64,000 bases of DNA from Legionellales bacterium (lineage in GTDB: Bacteria; Pseudomonadota; Gammaproteobacteria; Berkiellales; Berkiellaceae). Within the stretch, counting starts at the first letter, position 1, and every line of letters starts with the position of its first letter. Positions 34,859 to 43,048 of this stretch are shown in pieces. Made by a program: the position numbers and the translations under genes. The notes below the pieces were generated by a model. That model saw only the letters and a list, made by a program, of their open reading frames with translations, had not been told where the DNA came from and did not search any database. Location: contig PANA01000001.1 of assembly GCA_002708265.1 (NCBI GenBank), positions 62,001 to 126,000 of the forward strand, read 5' to 3'.

Positions 34859-35311
34859 ATGGCGGAAGAGCTTAGCTTCACAACACCAGACCCTGCCTCA
34901 GAAGACATTCCCTTTAATGAAACATTTTTCGGCTATAGCGTTTTAGCCCTGGTTGCGATGTTGCTTTTTACCTGTGCACTAGCTGTTTGCTGCTCACCAA
35001 AATGTCAATGTGTTCGTGATCAACTAAGTGATTGGATGAGAGGCAGAGCGCAATATAGATTTAGAAGACGACTAGAGCGAGCCACGGAAAGACGTTTATT
35101 GCTAGCAGAAGCAAATACAGGAACCATTCAAGCGTCGGTTGCAAATGTCATAGATGAAGATCCTGCACTGGCTTATGAATATAGAAGAAAAAGAGAAAGA
35201 ATTAAGCGACTAGAAAAGCAAAAGCCGAAGGACAAGCCCCCGGCTTTGCTGGGTAGAGATCAAGATGATGAAAGAATCGAAAGACCTTTAAGAAGATTCA
35301 GTGCTTCTTGA
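34859..35311 (+). CDS. Orphan single-TM, Arg-rich protein
   Basis: A 150-residue protein with a good ribosome site (TTGGAGA) and its own promoter-like element. Residues 1-25 are acidic, a membrane helix spans ~26-48 (SVLALVAMLLFTCALAVCC) and includes a CC-S-P-K-C-Q-C cluster at its end, and the remainder is an Arg/Glu-rich, probably coiled-coil tail (RFRRRLERATERRLL, YEYRRKRERIKRLEKQK) ending RRFSAS. It is unrelated to any family I recognise. The 3' end overlaps the convergent ctpA coding region by 52 bases, which is long for two unrelated genes. Positive-inside logic puts the tail in the cytoplasm. Confidence 0.6.
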   Translation: MAEELSFTTPDPASEDIPFNETFFGYSVLALVAMLLFTCALAVCCSPKCQCVRDQLSDWMRGRAQYRFRRRLERATERRLLLAEANTGTIQASVANVIDEDPALAYEYRRKRERIKRLEKQKPKDKPPALLGRDQDDERIERPLRRFSAS

Positions 35312-36591
35312 ACCTGGTAGTCAGCGATTGGTTCAAAAACAAACTTTTCTTCAGTGGTCACTTTAGCTTCATCGCCTTCAACAGTATTTTCTAAGTGGCC
35401 CTTCAAGTCACTTTCTTTGATTGAAGACCAGGCAGAGGAACGCTTGCTTCCATCGGGAAGGGTAATATTTTCAATGCTAATATCTGGCTCAATACCTTTG
35501 GCCTGAATACTGCGACCGTTTGGCGTAAAGTACAGAGCAGTGGTTAATTTTAAACCATACTCCTCATCTAAAGGCAAAACCGTTTGTACTGATCCCTTAC
35601 CAAAAGATTGTGTACCCATGATAACGGCTCTTCGATGATCTTGTAGTGCGCCAGCGACAATCTCAGAGGCAGAAGCACTACCACCATTGATTAGAACAGC
35701 AACAGGCGCCCCTTCAAGCATATCACCACGATGTGCTTGTTCTTTAAGTTCTGCACCCGGTAAGCGGCCTTCAGTGTAAACTAACATTTTGTTATCACTG
35801 AGTTTATCGGCATCAATGAGTGCATCCGCAACTTCAACAGAGGCTTCAAAGATCCCTCCTGGATTGTTTCTCAAGTCTAACACCAGCCCTTTTAAATGAC
35901 CGGATTCAGTTTCGTCCTGTAAGGATTCAAGCGCTTCTTTAAATTGACGCCCTGTTTTACTTTGGAATTGAGAAATACGAATGTAGCCATAATCTTTCGC
36001 AAGCATTTTGTGACGAATGCTATCGACCTGAATAATATCTCTGGTAATTGTAAAAGTTAGCGGTGTGTCTTCGCCTTCTCTGACAATCGTAAGCTCAATA
36101 TCCGTGCCGGCTTCGCCTCTCATGATGTCTACAGCTTTGCGTAGGCTCAAGCCTTTCGTACTAGCGCCATCAATTCGAATAATCAGGTCTCCAGCGGCAA
36201 CACCTGCCTTAAAGGCAGGGGTGTTATCGATAGGACTGACGACCCGAATGAAACTTTCATCCATCGTGACTTCGATGCCAAGCCCGCCAAACTTACCAGA
36301 AGTTGATTCTTTAAGATCTTCATACTCGCTCGGGTCTAAAAAGCTTGAGTGAGGATCAAGGCTGCTTAACATGCCACGAATAGCATGCTCAAAGAGATGT
36401 TGGTCATCTACTGGCTGCACATAGTAATCACGAATGTGCTCAATGACTGACGTAAAACGTTGTAGATCTTCTAGTGGGAGTGCCTTATCGTTCCCATCAC
36501 CCGCGTTTGCAGCAGTCATGGTGCTGAGGCCAAAGCCACCAAAAAAACCAACAGACAGGGCTAGAAAAGTAGGAGCGAGTGCTTTTTTCAT
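35260..36591 (-). CDS. ctpA: C-terminal processing peptidase, S41 family
   Basis: About 443 residues from the ATG at 36591 (AAGGAT ribosome site). An N-terminal signal peptide (LALSVGFFGGFGL...) places it in the periplasm. A PDZ domain (~95-180, with GGLGIEVTM) precedes the catalytic Ser in NGGSASASEIVAGAL and the catalytic Lys in SFGKGSVQT, the S41 Ser/Lys dyad. Such proteases trim or degrade periplasmic proteins, including murein hydrolases. It is the last gene of a gpmI-envC-ctpA run, an order conserved widely in proteobacteria, with its start 9 bases from the envC stop. Confidence 0.95.
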   Translation of the reverse strand: MKKALAPTFLALSVGFFGGFGLSTMTAANAGDGNDKALPLEDLQRFTSVIEHIRDYYVQPVDDQHLFEHAIRGMLSSLDPHSSFLDPSEYEDLKESTSGKFGGLGIEVTMDESFIRVVSPIDNTPAFKAGVAAGDLIIRIDGASTKGLSLRKAVDIMRGEAGTDIELTIVREGEDTPLTFTITRDIIQVDSIRHKMLAKDYGYIRISQFQSKTGRQFKEALESLQDETESGHLKGLVLDLRNNPGGIFEASVEVADALIDADKLSDNKMLVYTEGRLPGAELKEQAHRGDMLEGAPVAVLINGGSASASEIVAGALQDHRRAVIMGTQSFGKGSVQTVLPLDEEYGLKLTTALYFTPNGRSIQAKGIEPDISIENITLPDGSKRSSAWSSIKESDLKGHLENTVEGDEAKVTTEEKFVFEPIADYQVQEALNLLKGLSILSSS

Positions 36592-36599
36592 AATTATCC

Positions 36600-37688
36600 T
36601 TAACTTGTGCGTTGCATCCATGCGCTGACACGTATGGGCTGTCCATTGTGTCGTACTTCAAAGTATAAGCCGCTTTGCGTTTGTCCTCCGCTATCGCCCG
36701 AGCGCGCTATCGTTTGACCTTGATCGATTATTTGTCCAGCTTCTACATGCAGCAAGGCATTATGGCCATAAAGGCTTAAAATGTTGTTGCCATGATCGAT
36801 AATAACTAAGTGACCGTATTCTTTTATCCAGTCAGAGAAAATAACTTGCCCACTGGCTACCGCTTTAACGGGTTGCCCAGTTTGTGCCGGCACAAATACA
36901 CCCTGCCGTACAGATTGAATAGAGGATTTGCTGCTAAGTGGACTTTGTTTTAAGTGGGCAAGGACAGCCGGTTCTTCTAATGAAAGACGAGATCGCTTTT
37001 GGTAGATATGCATCATCAGCGTTTCAAGAGAAGCTTCTGCTGAGACGCTATGCTCTGAAGGCTCACTCAGTTGAACCATGAGCGCCTGGCGTTCTGCTTG
37101 AATGGTTTTGCGAGATTCAGCATCCGCTTGTATTTGTTGCTGCAAATCTTCCAGCGCCTGATGAGCACGCCTGGCTTGTATCTCAACCATTTGAAGGTTG
37201 ACGATTTCGGTTTTTAACTGGTCAATTTGCTCAGCTTCAGCGGCTTTTAAAAAAGGAAAAAAAGCAAGAATGCGCTGTGCTGAGTTATAATTGGGTTGTG
37301 ATAATACCACTTGCAATCGAGATTGATGGTATTGCTGAGATAAACTCTTCACTAAATCGGCAAGCGCTTGTTGCTTCTCTACTTGTAGCTTCCTATTACT
37401 TTTAGATTTTTTTTCTAGCTGCGCTACGGTGTTTTTTTGCTCAGACAATTGCTGCAAAAGATGACGGCGATGATCTTCGTTTTCCCCCAGTGCTTTTTCT
37501 GCTTGGGCAAGTTGACGCTCTAAGTCATTACTTTGACGAGTAAGAACTTCATTAAAGGCAAGAGAGCGTTCAATGCTTTGTCTAATCTGCGTGGCTTGGT
37601 CCGGCAGTGGTTCAAATGATGGCGCGGCTTGAACCAAAGGAGACAGACTTAGTGATGTAATGCAAAAGAATAATATATTTTTTTTCAT
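36600..37688 (-). CDS. envC: EnvC-like murein hydrolase activator (degenerate LytM domain)
   Basis: About 362 residues from the ATG at 37688. Signal peptide, then long coiled coils (~25-220) and a C-terminal M23/LytM domain (GHLVIIDHGNNILSLYGHN). The final catalytic HxH motif expected before FEVR is replaced by SGLYFEVR, so the domain has lost metal binding and should not cut peptidoglycan. This is as in E. coli EnvC, which activates the amidases AmiA and AmiB at the septum through FtsEX. Between gpmI and ctpA in a conserved gene order. Confidence 0.93.
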   Translation of the reverse strand: MKKNILFFCITSLSLSPLVQAAPSFEPLPDQATQIRQSIERSLAFNEVLTRQSNDLERQLAQAEKALGENEDHRRHLLQQLSEQKNTVAQLEKKSKSNRKLQVEKQQALADLVKSLSQQYHQSRLQVVLSQPNYNSAQRILAFFPFLKAAEAEQIDQLKTEIVNLQMVEIQARRAHQALEDLQQQIQADAESRKTIQAERQALMVQLSEPSEHSVSAEASLETLMMHIYQKRSRLSLEEPAVLAHLKQSPLSSKSSIQSVRQGVFVPAQTGQPVKAVASGQVIFSDWIKEYGHLVIIDHGNNILSLYGHNALLHVEAGQIIDQGQTIARSGDSGGQTQSGLYFEVRHNGQPIRVSAWMQRTS

Positions 37689-37699
37689 ACGGTATCCGT

Positions 37700-39223
37700 T
37701 TATGCAAGTGGTTTCCCTGTCATTTGCTCCGGACACTCAATCTCCAGAAGCTTTAACATGGTTGGTGCCACATCCGGCAATGTGCCGCCACTCTCTAATT
37801 GTAGAGCCTTTGAGCCTAAATACACCAATGGAACGGGTTCACAAGTATGAGCGGTATGAGATTGGTCAGTCTCGGGGTCGAACATATGTTCTGCGTTACC
37901 ATGGTCCGCTGTAATTAAAGCTTGCCCATCTACTGATTCAAGCGCTGTCTCAATTTGTGCAAAACAACTATCTAAAGTCTCAATGGCTTTAACGGTGGCA
38001 TCAAAGTTGCCTGTATGCCCCACCATATCTGCATTTGCAAAATTGGCAATAACCACATCGGCTTCTCGGTTAGTGATCGCTTTAACAATCTCGTCGCAAA
38101 CGGCCTGAGCGCTCATCTCAGGCTTTAAGTCATAAGTGGCAACTTTGGGAGAAGGGATTAGTGCGCGTTCTTCCAGAGGAAAAGGCGGTTCAATGCCACC
38201 ATTTAGGAAAAACGTTACGTGTGCATATTTTTCAGTTTCCGCAATCCGCTTTTGTTTCAGTTGATTCTCAGAAATCACCTGCCCCAAACTATTTTCAATA
38301 ACATCCGGTGGGAAAATCACTGGCACATTAAAGGTGGCATCATAGCGTGTCATCGTCAGAAACGGGCAGTTCATTTGTTTCCGACGATTAAAACTATCAA
38401 AATCTGGGTCGATGAATGCGCGTGTGAGTTGCCGTGTTCGGTCTGAGCGGAAGTTAGCAAAGATGATGGCATCTTTCGGGAAAATTCGCACCGGTGGTGA
38501 GTCTGGAGTAGAGATGACGGTTGGTGAGACAAACTCATCTGTTTCCCCACGAGCATAAGCTTGCTCTAAAGCGGCTACTGGAGATAATGCTTCAAATTCA
38601 CCTCGGCCTTCTGTCAACAAGCGATAAGCTTGCTCCGTTCGATCCCATCGGCGATCTCGATCCATTGCCCAGTAACGCCCCATAATCGAGGCGACATGTC
38701 CACAACCAATCCCATGTAAGCAGGCTTCAACTTGTGCCAAATACTGTTGGGCGCTTTTGGGGGCCGTGTCGCGCCCATCAAGAAAAGCATGAACATATAT
38801 CTCGCTGGCGCCAAGCTTATGCGCGCTGGTGATCAAACCAATGATATGATCAAGATGAGAGTGCACGCCCCCATCAGATAAAAGGCCTAAAATATGAATA
38901 GGCTTTTTGTCCGCAATGGCTGTTCGCACAAACTCTGAAAAATTGTGTTGCTCAGACAGTTTACCGTCTTCAATACACTGATTAATTCTAGTGAAATCTT
39001 GCCAAACAATACGTCCCGCTCCGATATTTAAATGGCCTACTTCGGAGTTCCCCATCTGTTCATCCGGTAAACCCACAGCGGAACCATGTGCTTGCAGCGT
39101 TGTATAAGGTCTTTCAGCACACCACTTGTCCCAAGTAGGTGTTTGAGCCGCTGCAATTGCATTGTGCTCAGCTTCTTCGCGGTGGCCCCATCCATCAAGG
39201 ATTAATAGCAAAAAAGGATTCAT
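37700..39223 (-). CDS. gpmI: 2,3-bisphosphoglycerate-independent phosphoglycerate mutase
   Basis: About 507 residues of the alkaline-phosphatase superfamily, interconverting 3- and 2-phosphoglycerate in glycolysis with two Mn ions. LILDGWG at the N-terminus carries the first metal Asp, MGNSEVGHLNIGAGR holds the phosphorylated Ser, and metal-binding segments DADVVIANFANADMVGHTG-like and TADHGNAEHM are present near the C-terminus. The ATG at 39223 is chosen over a GTG at 39232. It is divergent from yibN, as in E. coli. Confidence 0.97.
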   Translation of the reverse strand: MNPFLLLILDGWGHREEAEHNAIAAAQTPTWDKWCAERPYTTLQAHGSAVGLPDEQMGNSEVGHLNIGAGRIVWQDFTRINQCIEDGKLSEQHNFSEFVRTAIADKKPIHILGLLSDGGVHSHLDHIIGLITSAHKLGASEIYVHAFLDGRDTAPKSAQQYLAQVEACLHGIGCGHVASIMGRYWAMDRDRRWDRTEQAYRLLTEGRGEFEALSPVAALEQAYARGETDEFVSPTVISTPDSPPVRIFPKDAIIFANFRSDRTRQLTRAFIDPDFDSFNRRKQMNCPFLTMTRYDATFNVPVIFPPDVIENSLGQVISENQLKQKRIAETEKYAHVTFFLNGGIEPPFPLEERALIPSPKVATYDLKPEMSAQAVCDEIVKAITNREADVVIANFANADMVGHTGNFDATVKAIETLDSCFAQIETALESVDGQALITADHGNAEHMFDPETDQSHTAHTCEPVPLVYLGSKALQLESGGTLPDVAPTMLKLLEIECPEQMTGKPLA

Positions 39224-39334
39224 GTGACTCACTCAAATTGTTTGGACATTATTTTATTCTAACAGGGGTGGGGGGGAGCTTATAGGGGCTAAGTTCGCTA
39301 TAATTAAACTCATTTTACTAATGGAGCAATGATA

Positions 39335-39748
39335 ATGCCTGAGTTGTCCAGCTTTCTCGTGCAGCAGTCAGCAATTACCGTGCCAATGGCTTTGATGGCA
39401 ATTGGTTTGATTGTTGTTGAGTGGCGACTAAAACAAGCCCATTCCAGTGAAGTTGATCCTGAGCGAGCGATTGAGCTTGTGAATCGACAAAAAGGAATCG
39501 TGGTAGATTTGAGGCAAAAATCAGCTTACGAGAGTGGACACATTGGTGGAGCGCTCAATTTAGAAGCGAGTCAGTTAGGGGCCCGTACTCTAGGAAAATA
39601 TAAGCAGCGCCCAGTTATTTTGGTTGCTGAAAACAATAAGGCTGCCAAGACTGCGCGAGCGGATTTGTTAGCGGCTGGCTTTGAGTCGGCTTTTGTTCTA
39701 GTAGGTGGAATAGAAAATTGGCGCCGGCAAGGGTTGCCTGTAGTGTAA
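39335..39748 (+). CDS. yibN: YibN-like membrane-anchored rhodanese-fold protein without cysteine
   Basis: About 137 residues. A membrane helix (~11-30, AITVPMALMAIGLIVV) anchors a rhodanese domain (VVDLRQKSAYESGHIGGALN, VGGIENWRRQGLPVV). The active-site loop, where rhodaneses carry the persulfide Cys, reads VAENNKAAKTA, and the whole protein contains no Cys, so it cannot be a sulfurtransferase. Start: ATG 39335 has GGAG at 8 bases; the ATG at 39329 is too close. It heads the conserved yibN-grxC-secB-gpsA cluster, whose products link redox, protein export and lipid precursor synthesis. Confidence 0.93.
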   Translation: MPELSSFLVQQSAITVPMALMAIGLIVVEWRLKQAHSSEVDPERAIELVNRQKGIVVDLRQKSAYESGHIGGALNLEASQLGARTLGKYKQRPVILVAENNKAAKTARADLLAAGFESAFVLVGGIENWRRQGLPVV

Positions 39749-39758
39749 GGAGAGATTC

Positions 39759-40010
39759 ATGGCAAAGGTTGAAATTTACACAGCTGATTATTGTCCTTTT
39801 TGTCATCGCGCGAAAGCATTATTGGATGCAAAAGGGGTGAAGTACCAAGAGTATCCCGTTGAAAACGATCCTGATAAGCGCGCAGAGATGGAACAGCGCA
39901 GTGCACGTCGGACAGTTCCGCAAATTTTTATTGATGGACAGTCAATTGGCGGGTGTGACGATTTACATGCACTAGATGCTAATAAACAATTAGATGAATT
40001 GTTAAAATAG
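39759..40010 (+). CDS. grxC: Glutaredoxin 3
   Basis: An 83-residue dithiol glutaredoxin with the CPFC active site (C12, C15) in ADYCPFCHRAK and the glutathione-binding TVPQIF and GGCDDL segments. It reduces glutathione-mixed disulfides. AAGGAG precedes the ATG by seven bases; the gene sits 10 bases after yibN and 26 before secB. Confidence 0.98.
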   Translation: MAKVEIYTADYCPFCHRAKALLDAKGVKYQEYPVENDPDKRAEMEQRSARRTVPQIFIDGQSIGGCDDLHALDANKQLDELLK

Positions 40011-40036
40011 TTTTGTAACCAATTAAGGAGCCTGTC

Positions 40037-40504
40037 ATGGCAGATGATTCACAAGTACGTCCCGTGTTCCAAATTCAACGTATCTACGTAAAAGATTTAT
40101 CGTTTGAAGCCCCCAATACGCCTAAGACATTTCGTGAGCCTTGGAAGCCTGAAGTAAAAGTAGATATCGACACTAAAAATGAAGCCGTTGAAAACGATAT
40201 TCATGAAGTCGTTTTAAAAGTAACAGTTAGTGTTTCTCTTGGTGACAGCAAAGCCTTTATTGTCGAGGCACATCAAGCGGGCTTGTTTACCCTAAAAGAT
40301 TTCCCTGAAGATGCTCGCGATCATGCTTTAGGTAGCATGTGCCCAAATATTTTATACCCTTATGCTCGTGAGACTGTTTCTGATGCCGTCTCTAGAGGAG
40401 GCTTCCCACAACTGTTGCTGGCCCCCGTTAACTTTGAAGCGTTATACATGCAGAAAAAAGGGGCGCAGCGCGCGAAGAAAGATGCGGAAAAAGCAGGTAA
40501 ATAG
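40037..40504 (+). CDS. secB: Protein-export chaperone SecB
   Basis: A 155-residue tetrameric chaperone that keeps preproteins unfolded for SecA. Characteristic segments: FQIQRIYVKDLSFEAPN near the N-terminus, the acidic SecA-binding strand region, FPNILYPYARE-type CPNILYPYARETVSD and GGFPQLLLAPVNFEALY. AAGGAG precedes the ATG. gpsA begins three bases after its stop. Confidence 0.98.
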   Translation: MADDSQVRPVFQIQRIYVKDLSFEAPNTPKTFREPWKPEVKVDIDTKNEAVENDIHEVVLKVTVSVSLGDSKAFIVEAHQAGLFTLKDFPEDARDHALGSMCPNILYPYARETVSDAVSRGGFPQLLLAPVNFEALYMQKKGAQRAKKDAEKAGK

Positions 40505-40506
40505 TT

Positions 40507-41499
40507 TTGACTAAAAAGCTAGCCGTTCTAGGTGCCGGGGCATGGGGAACTGCCCTGGCAATACATGTTGCTCGCTTAGGCGCTCCCGTGACGCTCTGGG
40601 GCCATGAGGCATCGCATGTTTCACGTCTTGCGCAAGCGCGTGAGAATACGCAATATCTCAAAGGGGTTTCTTTTCCTAAGTCGCTATCAGTGTCAGCAGA
40701 TTTAGATGAGACCATCGATCAGGCTGCAGGTATATTGGTTGTTGTTCCTTCAGAGGGCTTTGCCAATACCTTAGAGCAGCTAGCAAAACTCAACACAAAA
40801 CTGCCAATTCTCAGCGCGACAAAAGGCTTAGATCCCACCTCTGGTCAGCTATTACATACTGTTGCAGAGCAAGCGTTGCCTTACTCTCCTTTTGCTGTTT
40901 TATCTGGCCCCAGCTTCGCTGCAGAAGTGGCGAGTGGAAAACCTACCGCGGTGACTGTAGGGGTTGAAGACATTGCGACAGGCCTTTTGGTTAAGCAATG
41001 GTTTCATGGGGGCGCCTTTAGGCTGTATACCAGCGACGATATCGTTGGCGTGCAACTGGGAGGTTCGATGAAAAACCCATTGGCCATCGCTGTTGGAATC
41101 TCAGATGGTTTAGGCTTTGGCGCTAATGCTCGAAGCGCACTGATAACCCGAGGATTAGCTGAGCTAATGCGACTGGGGGAAGCCCTGGGCGCAAATTCAC
41201 AAACTTTGGTTGGGTTATCGGGCCTAGGAGACTTAGTACTAACGTGTACTGACGATCAATCTCGCAACCGTCGTTTTGGCCTGTTGCTCGCACGAGGTCT
41301 TGGGCCAGAAAAAGCCCGTCTGAAAATAGGCCAAGTGGTTGAAGGGGCAAAAAATGTAGCCAAGATTTTGGCACTGGCAAAAACCAAGGGAATTGAGCTA
41401 CCTATCTGTGAGCAAATTTATGAAGTGCTTCACCAAGATAAAGCGCCGCAGTCTGCCGTAGACGACTTGCTGGCCAGAGCGCCAAAATCAGAAGATTAG
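40507..41499 (+). CDS. gpsA: Glycerol-3-phosphate dehydrogenase [NAD(P)+]
   Basis: A 330-residue cytoplasmic enzyme that reduces dihydroxyacetone phosphate to sn-glycerol-3-phosphate, the backbone of phospholipids. Rossmann motif GAGAWGTAL near the N-terminus, then SGPSFAAEV, the catalytic-Lys segment GGSMKNPLAIAVG and SGLGDLVLTC, all family hallmarks. It starts at TTG 40507, just after the secB stop, indicating translational coupling. Confidence 0.96.
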   Translation: MTKKLAVLGAGAWGTALAIHVARLGAPVTLWGHEASHVSRLAQARENTQYLKGVSFPKSLSVSADLDETIDQAAGILVVVPSEGFANTLEQLAKLNTKLPILSATKGLDPTSGQLLHTVAEQALPYSPFAVLSGPSFAAEVASGKPTAVTVGVEDIATGLLVKQWFHGGAFRLYTSDDIVGVQLGGSMKNPLAIAVGISDGLGFGANARSALITRGLAELMRLGEALGANSQTLVGLSGLGDLVLTCTDDQSRNRRFGLLLARGLGPEKARLKIGQVVEGAKNVAKILALAKTKGIELPICEQIYEVLHQDKAPQSAVDDLLARAPKSED

Positions 41500-41541
41500 G
41501 TGAGCCCGACTTTATTATTCTGGACTATCTTAGAACAAAAG

Positions 41542-41568
41542 AAAAAGCGCGCCAACGGTGGACGCGCG
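41542..41568 (-). terminator. Rho-independent terminator of the 415-residue orphan gene
   Basis: GCGCG (41547-41551) pairs with CGCGC (41563-41567), with an inner CCA/TGG pair around ACGG. The A5 run at 41542-41546 becomes a U tract on the minus strand. It may also weakly serve gpsA on the plus strand. Confidence 0.75.
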
Positions 41569-41578
41569 ATGATTTTGA

Positions 41579-42826
41579 TTAACGAAGTTTGAACCAGCTT
41601 TTCTTTTTGGGTGTCCCCATTAGCGCGGCCTCGTTTTTTACGAGAGCTTTGTAAGTAGAACTATTTCGTGTTTTTGCATGCTCAATGATAGCTTTCATAA
41701 GATCTTCATTTGATAGTTTGTCTTCTTTTGGAAAGAAGTAAATTCTCGTATAATCTTGCCGCTTTGCCTGAATAAGTTCCAAAAACCTCTCATTATTGTA
41801 AGGACTCTTTCCTTGATTTTTTTCTTGCTCTAACTTTCTTGCTACGGAAGTTGCCATTCTCCCAATTTTTTCTTCTAATTCATTACCTTTCATAGTTGGA
41901 ACGGTACCTGTAGTCGCTCCAGGTGAGTGGTGATGAGATGCTGGGCTGGTTGCGTGTCTTGAAAATGCAGCGTGTCCAGCCTCTGTTGTGCGAGGAGGAG
42001 CGCTTCTATGGCGTGCCAGTTCACCAAGCGGAGCTCTAGAGGCCGGCGTATCGGAGCTTAGTTTATTTATTTCGCTCATTATAGATGTGCCGGGATGCTC
42101 CTTAGCATACTGAACGATTAAATCAAACATTTCAGACGGTGTGCGGGTTTCCTTTCTTTCTCGGTTACGACCACCCTTATTGTATTTTTTAATAGCTTCT
42201 TTGATAATTGCCTCGACATCCTGTCTGGAATGGGAAGCACCTTTCCTTTTCTGGAGTTCAAGGCCAACACGCTGGGCAATGCTCTTAACAGCATTGCCAG
42301 CACTTTTTTCCATGCGTCTATCTGTCTGTTGACGACGAGTAGCTTCGTCCCTAGCTCGTTCACGTTGCCTCATATTTCTTTGTGCTTGGCTTTCAGGGCG
42401 AGAGTCATCAAATCCTGTTGCTCGCATAACCGCAGATCCAATAGCACCTAGCGCGGATCCTACTGCTCTAGCCGCCATTTCTGGATCACTTTCAGCGTCA
42501 GCATCGCCTAGCCTTGCATTTAACTCAGCATCAATCTGAGCCATCTCTTGGTTAAATCCTTCTTTATTATTTTTGTAAGCTTTTCTTCTTTTTCTGAGCT
42601 CTTTTCTGGCTGCGGCAGCCTGAACCTTTGCAGAAACCTTTAAAAGATTTATATTATGATAAAGTGTGCCCTTAACAGAGTTAATCTCTTTTAGGGATTT
42701 TCTTAATGGGTTGCCCTTGAAAAACACCCCAAAAACAACTCCTCTGAAAAAGCCACCAATCACGCCACCGTTGCGGGTGCGGGCGCGTCCCCATGCCATT
42801 GCGGCCTCAAAGCGTGTAATTGCCAT
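41579..42826 (-). CDS. Orphan basic protein with internal duplication
   Basis: A 415-residue, very basic, probably soluble protein. Residues 19-38 are Gly/Phe-rich and hydrophobic (NGGVIGGFFRGVVFGVFF), ~60-175 is a charged helix with many Arg/Glu/Gln, and two related ~75-residue units follow: ~183-256 (ELQKRKGASHS ... SEMFDLIVQYAKEH) and ~326-399 (KLEQEKNQGKS ... EDLMKAIIEHAKTR), separated by a His/Pro/Thr-rich linker. No known domain is recognised. The C-terminus is KKKSWFKLR. A good AAGGGA ribosome site precedes the ATG. A 13-base G tract lies 124 bases upstream. Confidence 0.65.
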   Translation of the reverse strand: MAITRFEAAMAWGRARTRNGGVIGGFFRGVVFGVFFKGNPLRKSLKEINSVKGTLYHNINLLKVSAKVQAAAARKELRKRRKAYKNNKEGFNQEMAQIDAELNARLGDADAESDPEMAARAVGSALGAIGSAVMRATGFDDSRPESQAQRNMRQRERARDEATRRQQTDRRMEKSAGNAVKSIAQRVGLELQKRKGASHSRQDVEAIIKEAIKKYNKGGRNRERKETRTPSEMFDLIVQYAKEHPGTSIMSEINKLSSDTPASRAPLGELARHRSAPPRTTEAGHAAFSRHATSPASHHHSPGATTGTVPTMKGNELEEKIGRMATSVARKLEQEKNQGKSPYNNERFLELIQAKRQDYTRIYFFPKEDKLSNEDLMKAIIEHAKTRNSSTYKALVKNEAALMGTPKKKSWFKLR

Positions 42827-42949
42827 ATCTTTAGATCCCTTTTTTATGTCATGCGAATAAGTTAAGTCTAGCTATTAGTAGGATCTGCATTAGGAAAGTT
42901 CATACGTTATAAGATAAAAAAGTGACCTAGGCTGAAAATTAAGGATAGA

Positions 42950-42962
42950 GGGGGGGGGGGGG
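42950..42962. repeat. 13-base homopolymeric G tract
   Basis: An uninterrupted run of 13 G (poly-C on the minus strand) in an otherwise AT-leaning intergenic region, upstream of the minus-strand 415-residue orphan gene and 86 bases after the photolyase stop. Tracts of this length slip readily in replication. Confidence 0.9.
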
Positions 42963-42992
42963 AAAAATGGGCTTGAAACTGTGTTTTGCAAA

Positions 42993-43025
42993 GCGTTATT
43001 TAGCACTTGAGATACCAAATAACGC
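42993..43025. repeat. Inverted repeat downstream of the photolyase gene
   Basis: GCGTTATTT (42993-43001) and AAATAACGC (43017-43025) form a perfect 9-base-pair stem with a 15-base loop, 24 bases after the photolyase stop. No U run follows on the minus strand, so it is at best a weak or Rho-assisted 3' end. Confidence 0.6.
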
Positions 43026-43048
43026 GCAATTAAAGAAGTGAAGTTTTT

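Noticed and set aside
36600-37688. EnvC-like gene as an active M23 endopeptidase
   Set aside because: The HxH metal ligands before FEVR are missing, so an amidase activator is the better reading.
42993-43025. Inverted repeat as a second CIRCE element
   Set aside because: One arm contains TTAGCACTT-like bases near it, but the palindrome is GCGTTATTT/AAATAACGC and does not match the CIRCE consensus.
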